From a virus, in the IMG/VR virus record IMGVR_UViG_3300021962_000203, positions 1 through 44,058 of that record: a stretch of DNA of 44,058 nt. One strand, written 5' to 3'. The position numbers were made by a program, and so were the translations under genes. Every line of letters starts with the position of its first letter. Position 1 is the first letter of the stretch. A model generated the notes under the pieces. It ran no database searches. It saw only the letters and a list, made by a program, of their open reading frames with translations, and was not told the DNA's origin. Below, one piece after another: positions 23,621-28,823 of this stretch.

Positions 23621-23649
23621 AATATATCATATAATTATTTTTTTGTCAA
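23621..23649 (-). promoter_or_regulatory. Sigma70 promoter before tRNA-Pro
   Basis: TTGACA (23649-23644), 17 bases, TATATT (23626-23621). The -35 overlaps the stop codon of the gene at 23646-23795. Confidence 0.82.
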
Positions 23650-23795
23650 CTATTCCATCCCAAATATTTTTCTATGGGATCTTTTCTTGTTTTAACAATT
23701 TCAACTGCTCTTTTATAAAACATATTATCAGTATTACCAGATTTTTCAAAGGTCTCTTTAATTTTGACCCAGTTTTCGTAAGTGTGTTGATCCAT
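23646..23795 (-). CDS. Small unknown protein (49 aa)
   Basis: ATG 23795 (MDQHTYENWVKIKETFEKSG) to TGA 23646-23648 (KYLGWNS). A charged helical protein with two Trp. It sits between tRNA-Ser and tRNA-Pro, and its stop is part of the next promoter. Length and codon pattern support a real gene, though the ribosome site is weak. Confidence 0.65.
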   Translation of the reverse strand: MDQHTYENWVKIKETFEKSGNTDNMFYKRAVEIVKTRKDPIEKYLGWNS

Positions 23796-23890
23796 CTTAA
23801 AATGAAGATAGTACAACTATATACTATTAAAAGAACTTTCAGTGTCAACAATTGTGTTCATATTGTAACACTGTTTAAGAAATTGTTAAG

Positions 23891-23973
23891 CGGAAAGAAC
23901 AGGAATCGAACCTGCGAAGGTGTTACCCCCAGCCGCTTTCAAGGCGGTGTCCTCGACCAACCGGACTCTTTCC
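23891..23973 (-). tRNA. tRNA-Ser(UGA)
   Basis: Acceptor GGAAAGA/TCTTTCC, anticodon loop CTTGAAA between CCGC and GCGG, a long class II variable arm, T-arm CAGGTTCGATTCCTG. Discriminator G, no CCA encoded. Confidence 0.93.
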
Positions 23974-23977
23974 AATA

Positions 23978-24235
23978 CTAACGAATTTCAAAGTCTAGTT
24001 TACGAACTTTTCTTTGTCTTCTTGCTTCTTGCCAAGCAATATCTTCTGAAGTTAAAAACTCTTTTCTATTTGTTTCTTTATAAGAGTTTAACATAACAAC
24101 ATTGGATAAATCAACCGCAGTTATTTTGTTTCCTCTGACAGTTGCCATATTTGGACAACCACAAGAAACTGTTTTATTTTCTATTGCTTGCATTTCTTTA
24201 TTACAAGACTTACATCTTATCTTAATAGGTTCCAT
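23978..24235 (-). CDS. Small zinc-ribbon-like protein (85 aa)
   Basis: Begins MEPIKIRCKSCNKEMQ and has a second pair CGCPN: C-x2-C and C-x-C within the first 30 residues, a likely zinc site. The remainder is basic (WQEARRQRKVRKLDFEIR). It may bind nucleic acid. A late motif at 24258-24264 lies 23 bases upstream. It is inserted in the tRNA cluster. Confidence 0.7.
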   Translation of the reverse strand: MEPIKIRCKSCNKEMQAIENKTVSCGCPNMATVRGNKITAVDLSNVVMLNSYKETNRKEFLTSEDIAWQEARRQRKVRKLDFEIR

Positions 24236-24257
24236 AATATACTCATAAGAGATATTT

Positions 24258-24264
24258 TATTTAT
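24258..24264 (-). promoter_or_regulatory. Late promoter ATAAATA
   Basis: Late-type motif 23 bases upstream of the zinc-ribbon-like gene, in the gap after tRNA-Ala. Confidence 0.55.
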
Positions 24265-24274
24265 CACTTTAAAA

Positions 24275-24347
24275 TGGAGAATAGGGGACTTGAACCCCTG
24301 ACATCCTGCTTGCAAAGCAGGCACTCTACCAACTGAGTTAATTCCCC
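24275..24347 (-). tRNA. tRNA-Ala(UGC)
   Basis: Acceptor GGGGAAT with ATTCTCC (one G-U), anticodon arm CCTGC-TTTGCAA-GCAGG, T-arm AGGGGTTCAAGTCCCCT. No encoded CCA. Confidence 0.94.
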
Positions 24348-24349
24348 AA

Positions 24350-24421
24350 CTCCACAACCTGGGATCGAACCAGGGACCAGTCGATTAACAGTCGAATGCT
24401 CTACCGCTGAGCTATTGTGGA
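24350..24421 (-). tRNA. tRNA-Asn(GUU)
   Basis: Acceptor TCCACAA/TTGTGGA, D-arm GCTC...GAGC, anticodon loop CTGTTAA, T-arm CTGGTTCGATCCCAG. Two bases separate it from tRNA-Ala. Confidence 0.93.
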
Positions 24422-24426
24422 ATAAA

Positions 24427-24495
24427 GGAAGTTACTGGACTTACACCAGTTCAAAAGGCATTGTCTGCTTGTCTCGATTCTTTGACTTAACTTCC
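24427..24495 (-). ncRNA. tRNA-like RNA fold without a proper anticodon arm
   Basis: On the minus strand GGAAGTT (24495-24489) pairs with AACTTCC (24433-24427). A 5-bp, 7-loop hairpin ACTGG-TGTAAGT-CCAGT is stacked directly against it, exactly as a T-arm stacks on an acceptor. A GTC...GAC D-like arm is present. The 20 bases left for an anticodon arm give no canonical loop and no U33. It is tightly spaced from tRNA-Asn (5 bases). A degenerate tRNA or a phage-specific stable RNA. Confidence 0.55.
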
Positions 24496-24500
24496 GTGAT

Positions 24501-24547
24501 GGAGTAAGTGTGATATACCTCATAAGGATATAACAGAGACTTACTCT
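24501..24547 (-). ncRNA. Structured RNA element B
   Basis: A 47-base unit closed by a 9-bp stem (plus strand GGAGTAAGT with ACTTACTCT, the outermost pair G-U type). Inside is a second hairpin with ATAT/ATAT and CCT/AGG around a four-base loop. It lies 5 bases from each neighbouring element. No reading frame of interest. Confidence 0.5.
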
Positions 24548-24552
24548 CTATC

Positions 24553-24599
24553 TTAGAAAAGGAGATCTCTTGGGCGAACCCGCAGGATCACTTCTCTAA
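24553..24599 (-). ncRNA. Structured RNA element C
   Basis: Minus-strand TTAGAGAAG pairs with CTTTTCTAA (9 bp with one U-G that would be an A-C mismatch on the plus strand, so it is probably transcribed leftward). Inside are GATC/GATC and a GGG-TTCG-CCC cap. It is one of four packed elements between tRNA-Gly and tRNA-Asn. Confidence 0.55.
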
Positions 24600-24601
24600 A
24601 T

Positions 24602-24643
24602 TTGCTACGGCATTCTGGTTTATCTTTCCAGTGCAAGTAGCAA
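24602..24643 (-). ncRNA. Structured RNA element D
   Basis: TTGCTAC pairs with GTAGCAA (7 bp); inside, GCA/TGC and CTGG/CCAG enclose a 9-base AT-rich loop, with a two-base bulge. One base separates it from the 3' end of tRNA-Gly, so it probably comes off the same transcript by tRNA-type processing. Confidence 0.55.
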
Positions 24644-24644
24644 G

Positions 24645-24715
24645 AGCGAGCAACGAGGATCGAACTCGTGATTCCAACTTGGAAGGATGGCGTGTTACCG
24701 CTACACTATGCTCGC
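24645..24715 (-). tRNA. tRNA-Gly(UCC)
   Basis: Acceptor GCGAGCA/TGCTCGC, anticodon loop CTTCCAA, T-arm ACGAGTTCGATCCTCGT. One mismatch in the anticodon stem. Promoter at 24725-24753 would start transcription about three bases before it. Confidence 0.92.
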
Positions 24716-24724
24716 AATAAGACA

Positions 24725-24753
24725 ATTATAAAGTAATTGAGTATAATTGTCAA
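24725..24753 (-). promoter_or_regulatory. Perfect sigma70 promoter before tRNA-Gly
   Basis: TTGACA (24753-24748), 17 bases, TATAAT (24730-24725). It would transcribe tRNA-Gly, the four RNA elements, tRNA-Asn and tRNA-Ala. Confidence 0.9.
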
Positions 24754-24826
24754 CAGGCAAGGTAGGACTCGAACCTACAATCGACATCTTAGAAGGATGC
24801 TGCATTATCCATTATGCTACTTGCCC
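24754..24826 (-). tRNA. tRNA-Arg(UCU)
   Basis: Acceptor GGGCAAG/CTTGCCT, anticodon arm GCATC-CTTCTAA-GATGT, T-arm GTAGGTTCGAGTCCTAC. Its 3' end touches the next promoter's -35. Confidence 0.94.
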
Positions 24827-24840
24827 ATGGATACTTGACA

Positions 24841-24869
24841 ATCATACCAGATTAGTGGTGAGTTGTCAA
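24841..24869 (-). promoter_or_regulatory. Sigma70 promoter before tRNA-Arg
   Basis: TTGACA (24869-24864), 17 bases, TATGAT (24846-24841). The start would be roughly eight bases before the tRNA. Confidence 0.88.
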
Positions 24870-24925
24870 GAGTGGGAGGTGTCTTTCTGTGCTGTCTGCA
24901 TAGCGACTGCCCCGACCACTTATTA

Positions 24926-24954
24926 ATAATACCAGACCTCTCTTCTCCTGTCAA
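24926..24954 (-). promoter_or_regulatory. Sigma70 promoter upstream of the tRNA cluster
   Basis: TTGACA (24954-24949), 17 bases, TATTAT (24931-24926). Between it and the next promoter lies only a GC-richer 55-base stretch with a possible 11-residue ORF (24866-24901, MQTAQKDTSHS). Confidence 0.8.
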
Positions 24955-25190
24955 CCCCTATCTTCAAACTCTTTCTGAAGATCCTTAGCGAGTTGATCAT
25001 ATTTTCTTTTCATCATAAAGTTTGTTATAGGATTCTTAGGATGTAATCTAATCATCCAATAAACTCTTTCAAAATTTATTTTAATTAATTTTCCTATAAG
25101 GTCAATTAATCTTGGTCCATTTGGATCTACAATAATTACATAAGAAATTATTACAAATATTGTTATCCAAATGTAGTAAGAATAAATCAT
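24951..25190 (-). CDS. Small membrane protein (79 aa)
   Basis: An N-terminal hydrophobic helix (YYIWITIFVIISYVIIV, residues 5-21) is followed by a basic, amphipathic region (RLIDLIGKLIKINFERVYWM) and a charged tail. Stop codon overlaps the promoter at 24949-24954. A TATAAATA motif at 25202-25209 is close upstream. Function unknown. Confidence 0.6.
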   Translation of the reverse strand: MIYSYYIWITIFVIISYVIIVDPNGPRLIDLIGKLIKINFERVYWMIRLHPKNPITNFMMKRKYDQLAKDLQKEFEDRG

Positions 25191-25201
25191 CTAAAAAAAG
25201 A

Positions 25202-25209
25202 TATTTATA
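25202..25209 (-). promoter_or_regulatory. Late motif TATAAATA
   Basis: A perfect late octamer, but only 12 bases from the start codon at 25190, so the leader would be very short. It also overlaps the end of the upstream gene. It could be accidental. Confidence 0.4.
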
Positions 25210-25540
25210 GTCTCAAAGAATTAAATTCTTCTTCTACTGATTCTTTATCTAAACCTTGTTGACCAAATCCATAATTATTTTCTCTAATAGATTCAACTTT
25301 ATCTTCTCTTAGTTCTAGAACTGTATTATTCCATGCCCTTGAGAATTTTCTGTCATATTCCTGAATATATTGTTCTAGATAATCTGATGCTAATAGAGAT
25401 AGTTTTTCTACACGATCATTATCTTTTTCGGAAGAAGCGTCGTAGATAACATCTAGTAACTCCTTAATATAGATTAGTTTTGTAGACTCTTGTTCTAGGT
25501 CGTTCATTACTTCCCAAACTTTATCGTAATTAATTGCCAT
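25205..25540 (-). CDS. Unknown helical protein (111 aa)
   Basis: A charged, all-helical-looking protein (NDLEQESTKLIYIKELLDVI, DRVEKLSLLASDYLEQYIQE). No Cys, no membrane segment. Overlaps the upstream gene by 11 bases. It belongs to a tight run of four small genes (25205-26154) that are probably co-transcribed. No family recognised. Confidence 0.65.
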   Translation of the reverse strand: MAINYDKVWEVMNDLEQESTKLIYIKELLDVIYDASSEKDNDRVEKLSLLASDYLEQYIQEYDRKFSRAWNNTVLELREDKVESIRENNYGFGQQGLDKESVEEEFNSLRL

Positions 25541-25724
25541 AATCCTTTTCCCAATTTTCTTTTTCTTGTTTACGAAGTTTTTTAAGTTCTTTCATCATTT
25601 CTTTAATTTCCTGATATGCAGTTTCTGGACTAATTTTATCAGAAATTTCAAGACCGACAACATATTGCACCTTATCACCAAAACGGGCAAGTGCTCTTTC
25701 AAACTCAGTTAGCGTTTCATACAT
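25530..25724 (-). CDS. Unknown small helical protein (64 aa)
   Basis: MYETLTEFERALARFGDKVQ followed by a Lys/Glu-rich helix ending EKENWEKDYGN. Probably coiled coil. Its start overlaps the stop of the upstream gene by one base (TAATG). Confidence 0.6.
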   Translation of the reverse strand: MYETLTEFERALARFGDKVQYVVGLEISDKISPETAYQEIKEMMKELKKLRKQEKENWEKDYGN

Positions 25725-25960
25725 TAAGGATCTCCTAGTGAAAAATTATTTAAATCATAGACCTGAGGATGATACTTATCAATTTGAGATTGTATCCTAT
25801 TTTCACATTCATAAAGAGAGTTTGTAAGTTCTATGTACTTTTTTTCTAAATCATTTACTTTATTTTTTAAATCAATAATTTCATCATAGATGGAATTATT
25901 CATTCTATTTTCTCTATCAAAAAAATAATAAGAATTTAATCCAAGAATTTTTTTAAACAT
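25724..25960 (-). CDS. Unknown coiled-coil protein (78 aa)
   Basis: The central part is a clear heptad helix (IIDLKNKVNDLEKKYIEL). A basic N-terminus (MFKKILGLNSYYFF) and a polar C-terminus follow. It could be a small oligomerising factor. No function recognised. Confidence 0.6.
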   Translation of the reverse strand: MFKKILGLNSYYFFDRENRMNNSIYDEIIDLKNKVNDLEKKYIELTNSLYECENRIQSQIDKYHPQVYDLNNFSLGDP

Positions 25961-25962
25961 TT

Positions 25963-26154
25963 TTACCCCAGTGGTTCTAAACTTAGGATTTCAATTTGTT
26001 CTTCTCTAACATCAATCCACTCTTCAAATTCAGAATAAATTGCATTTGCATTTAAAGATTCTGGATCAATATCATAAATTCTATCAATAGACCACTCTCT
26101 AATATAAGAAACAATTTCTTCTGTTGATAGTTCGTTGTTAATCATCACATTCAT
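25963..26154 (-). CDS. Unknown acidic protein (63 aa)
   Basis: I use ATG 26154 (MNVMINNELSTEEIVSYIRE); the frame also has TTG 26160 upstream and ATG 26145 inside. Strongly acidic, helical, with WSIDRIYDIDPES. It overlaps the end of the oxygenase gene upstream by 17 bases. Function unknown. Confidence 0.55.
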   Translation of the reverse strand: MNVMINNELSTEEIVSYIREWSIDRIYDIDPESLNANAIYSEFEEWIDVREEQIEILSLEPLG

Positions 26155-26836
26155 TAGCAAGGTTATAGCAATATCTAAGAAGTATTCTGGGAGTTTCTCT
26201 TGTATAGAAAGTATCTATGATTGGTTGATGAAACCTACTTGCAGGATACATTATTGCTTCATTAAAATGATACTCAATATCAAACTCTTTGTCAAGTTTT
26301 CCATTATTCGTCATTATGTCAATATTATCTTCATTAATTCCTTCACTATATTTGTAATACATACTTTCTTTAGGAGATAATGTTTCGTATCTTGTTCCAT
26401 TAAATTTCCAAAATCCAGTTTTTATTGGTCTATGATTTAAATTAACTAAAAATATTAAACTTTCCATAGATCTATTATCATCAGTATGAGGTAAAAGACA
26501 ATTATTAGATCTTAAATCATCTGGTGAAGAATCTCTTGCACTATTATTCCAATAAAAATATATAAATTCAGTTTGACTACTTCTCCATTTACATTCAAAA
26601 TCAAATAATTGTCTTAGAACATAATTTGCTGTCCAATAAGGAAGTTGCAAAGACATTATACCAGGTTTTGCACTGTTGCAAGATTCCCACTTACTTAATA
26701 AATTTTGAAAATTTATTATTAAATTTGGATTTTTAAATAAATTTTTAATTACTAATAACCCATCATCGTGTTCATCAACTGAAACATCATCACTAACTAC
26801 AAAACATTTTTTATATAAGTCATCAAGAGTATTCAT
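26138..26836 (-). CDS. 2OG-Fe(II) oxygenase-like protein (232 aa)
   Basis: The iron site appears as LLPHTDDNRSMESLIFLVNL (H-x-D) with a later His in MYPASRFHQPI and an Arg in TPRILLRYCYN. The beta-helix core covers about residues 105-225. Resembles small cyanophage dioxygenases with unknown targets. Overlaps the GIY-YIG-like gene by 14 bases. Confidence 0.72.
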   Translation of the reverse strand: MNTLDDLYKKCFVVSDDVSVDEHDDGLLVIKNLFKNPNLIINFQNLLSKWESCNSAKPGIMSLQLPYWTANYVLRQLFDFECKWRSSQTEFIYFYWNNSARDSSPDDLRSNNCLLPHTDDNRSMESLIFLVNLNHRPIKTGFWKFNGTRYETLSPKESMYYKYSEGINEDNIDIMTNNGKLDKEFDIEYHFNEAIMYPASRFHQPIIDTFYTRETPRILLRYCYNLANECDD

Positions 26837-27281
26837 AATAATCTTTTCTAAAATATCTGTTTAGTATATTTGAATTATAAAAAGCAGGTTCTCCAGTATT
26901 GAGGGATTCTGTAAGTACATTGTATTGAAAAAGGAGTCTTGTTTCTTCAAAATTTGTTTTTCCTTTTGTTTTATGTAAGGAAAGAATGACTCGGATAAAA
27001 TTTTCCTTGCCATATTTCTCAATATCTTCTTTGAGTTCTGGGCAAGATCCATAATAGTCTTTCCAATTAGATTCAGACTTTACTTTTCTTTTTTTGCCTT
27101 TAGGTGTTCTAAACTGCCAGAAATATTTTCTTCCTATGTACTGCCTTGAATTTATTTTGTTAGTAATAAGATAAACAAATCCAAAATTATCTTCTATGTC
27201 TTCTGATTCAAAACATTCACCCTGTGGTTTTTTGTACTTCCATCCATTAGGATAACTACAATTAATATCTGTACTCATCAA
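26823..27281 (-). CDS. GIY-YIG-like endonuclease
   Basis: The 152-residue protein has a GIY-YIG variant: FGFVYLITNKINSRQYIGRK, with the conserved Arg and Tyr and a basic helix (TPKGKKRKVKSESNWKDYYG), and a Glu in NFEETRLLFQYNVL in the catalytic-Glu position. Such proteins cut DNA, either as homing endonucleases or as repair or degradation nucleases. It is next to the nrd genes, a common homing site in T4-like phages. No intron is visible nearby. Start ATG 27281 overlaps the upstream 53-aa gene by 20 bases. Confidence 0.75.
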   Translation of the reverse strand: MMSTDINCSYPNGWKYKKPQGECFESEDIEDNFGFVYLITNKINSRQYIGRKYFWQFRTPKGKKRKVKSESNWKDYYGSCPELKEDIEKYGKENFIRVILSLHKTKGKTNFEETRLLFQYNVLTESLNTGEPAFYNSNILNRYFRKDYYEYS

Positions 27282-27423
27282 TTATATCAAGAACTTCATT
27301 TAGATATTTATGGGCAAGTCCTTTCATATCCATTTCGGGTCTAATGTGATCTTTGTAAAGATTATCTTTTAACTTCAATACACGAACTTTAATTTCATCT
27401 TTAGTCAGTTGATTTTTAGGCAT
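27262..27423 (-). CDS. Small helical protein (53 aa)
   Basis: ATG 27423 is immediately downstream of a terminator T-run. The product is MPKNQLTKDEIKVRVLKLKD... ending LNEVLDIIDEYRY, a charged helical protein. It overlaps the nuclease start. A late motif (27305-27311) inside it would serve the nuclease. No strong ribosome site is seen unless the hairpin's AGGAGG acts at a distance. Confidence 0.6.
   Translation of the reverse strand: MPKNQLTKDEIKVRVLKLKDNLYKDHIRPEMDMKGLAHKYLNEVLDIIDEYRY
27305..27311 (-). promoter_or_regulatory. Late motif ATAAATA within the 53-aa gene
   Basis: Late-type motif 24 bases upstream of the GIY-YIG-like gene. Confidence 0.5.
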
Positions 27424-27430
27424 AAAAAAA

Positions 27431-27448
27431 GAGGAGTGTTACCTCCTC
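27431..27448 (-). terminator. Terminator after the nrdB operon
   Basis: GAGGAG-GUAACA-CUCCUC followed by seven T residues on the minus strand, directly before the ATG at 27423. It separates the nucleotide genes from the small genes. Confidence 0.85.
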
Positions 27449-27451
27449 TAT

Positions 27452-27610
27452 CTATACATCTGAAGTAGTAATACCTACCCATTCTTTACAATAGTCATAA
27501 TCCCCAAACAAATATTCATCACATTCAGCAGCATCTTTATAAGCATTTAAAATTGCTTCTTCACACCAATCGTCATAGTTGGAATCCTGCAAAAGTATCT
27601 TTGGTAACAT
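27452..27610 (-). CDS. Acidic small protein overlapping nrdB (52 aa)
   Basis: ATG 27610 lies inside the nrdB 3' end (38-base overlap, different frame). The product reads MLPKILLQDSNYDDWCEEAI then NAYKDAAECDEYLFGDYDYC..., very acidic with three Cys and many Tyr. The stop is followed at once by the terminator. Frame, composition and position support a gene. It is not a recognisable glutaredoxin. Unknown function, possibly linked to ribonucleotide reductase. Confidence 0.55.
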   Translation of the reverse strand: MLPKILLQDSNYDDWCEEAILNAYKDAAECDEYLFGDYDYCKEWVGITTSDV

Positions 27611-28757
27611 CTTGTTTAATTCCTCCAACTACATAACTTTCTACTTCAGTTTCCTGTGGAGCAACTTGAAGACCTTTAGAGGAAATCCAATGTTGTGTCC
27701 ATGGTAAGGGATTATTATTTGCTGAAATATCATAAACTGGTTTAAGTCCAATTGCCTTAAGTCTTCTATTTGCTATCCATTCTACATATTGCTGAAGAAG
27801 TTTATCATTAAGTCCAATCATGCTTCCATCTTTGAACAGATAATCTGCCCAACGCTTTTCTTCATTTACTGCACGATCAAACATTGCATAAACCCATTCT
27901 TCTTCTTCCTTTGCAATCTGACGCATTTCTGGATCATCACCTTCTTTCCACTTATTCAGAATATTTTGAGTGATTGCTAAATGTTGATTTTCGTCTCTTG
28001 CGATAAGAGAGATGATCTTAGCGGATCCTTCCATAAGCTTAAGTTCACCGAATGCGAAACTACAAGCAAAACTAACGTAGAACCTAATACCTTCAAGAAT
28101 GTTAACGTTTGCGACTGCTCTATAGAGTTTTCTTTTGACATCGTTTAATGACTGTTTTGCGTATGAAACTCCTTCAAGATTATGTTTCCATTGATCAGAA
28201 ACTCCATAATATTGAGCGGAGTTAATAAAGTCATTATATGCTTCCGTAACGCTTTCAGCGCGTTCTAGAATACGCTCATCCCCAACGATAGTATCAAATA
28301 CCTCTGAAGGATCTGAATATACATTTTTAATAATGTAAGTATATGAGCGACTATGAATCATTTCCATAAATCCCCAAACTTCCATACATGCTTCCAATTC
28401 AGGAAGCGAACAATAAGGAATAAACGCCATACCAGGACCACGACCCTGAATAGAGTCAAGCATGATCTGATATTTTAAATTAGAAGTATAGATATGTTTT
28501 TGTTCTGGGCGAAGTGTTTGATAGTCACCACGATCTTTTTGAAGGGATACTTCTTCTGGTCTCCAAAAATATCCTAATTGTTGAGTTGTTAATTTATCAA
28601 ATACTGGATATTTGTAAGAATCATATCTTTGGACCCCAAGAGGTTTTCCAAAAAACATTGGTTGTTTTTTGGTATTTACTTGTTCCGTATTAAATACGGT
28701 CATTCCTTTGATTGAGGGACTAACATCTTCTTCTCTTGCCAAAAACTCTAACTTCAT
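27573..28757 (-). CDS. nrdB: Ribonucleotide reductase class Ia, small subunit
   Basis: Holds the diiron-tyrosyl radical that starts reduction of ribonucleotides. The 394-residue protein shows PEQKHIYTSNLKYQ, the iron-ligand and radical region MEVWGFMEMIHSRSYTYII (E-x2-H, Tyr), GIRFYVSFACSFAFGE, and the second ligand set IARDENQHLAIT. A strong AAAGGAGATC precedes the ATG. Directly follows nrdA. Confidence 0.97.
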   Translation of the reverse strand: MKLEFLAREEDVSPSIKGMTVFNTEQVNTKKQPMFFGKPLGVQRYDSYKYPVFDKLTTQQLGYFWRPEEVSLQKDRGDYQTLRPEQKHIYTSNLKYQIMLDSIQGRGPGMAFIPYCSLPELEACMEVWGFMEMIHSRSYTYIIKNVYSDPSEVFDTIVGDERILERAESVTEAYNDFINSAQYYGVSDQWKHNLEGVSYAKQSLNDVKRKLYRAVANVNILEGIRFYVSFACSFAFGELKLMEGSAKIISLIARDENQHLAITQNILNKWKEGDDPEMRQIAKEEEEWVYAMFDRAVNEEKRWADYLFKDGSMIGLNDKLLQQYVEWIANRRLKAIGLKPVYDISANNNPLPWTQHWISSKGLQVAPQETEVESYVVGGIKQDVTKDTFAGFQL

Positions 28758-28823
28758 TTGATCTCCTTTGTAATTTTATTCACTCTCACATAAACTATTT
28801 AAATTTTTTATTTGTTTTAAAAA

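Noticed and set aside
23820-23848. A promoter upstream of the 49-aa gene (TTGACA at 23848-23843)
   Set aside because: No good -10 at 16-18 bases; the best TATATA is at 19 bases, so I did not call it.
26823-28757. Intron or intein in nrdA/nrdB linked to the GIY-YIG-like nuclease
   Set aside because: nrdA and nrdB read through without interruption and keep their motifs; the nuclease, if homing, is free-standing.
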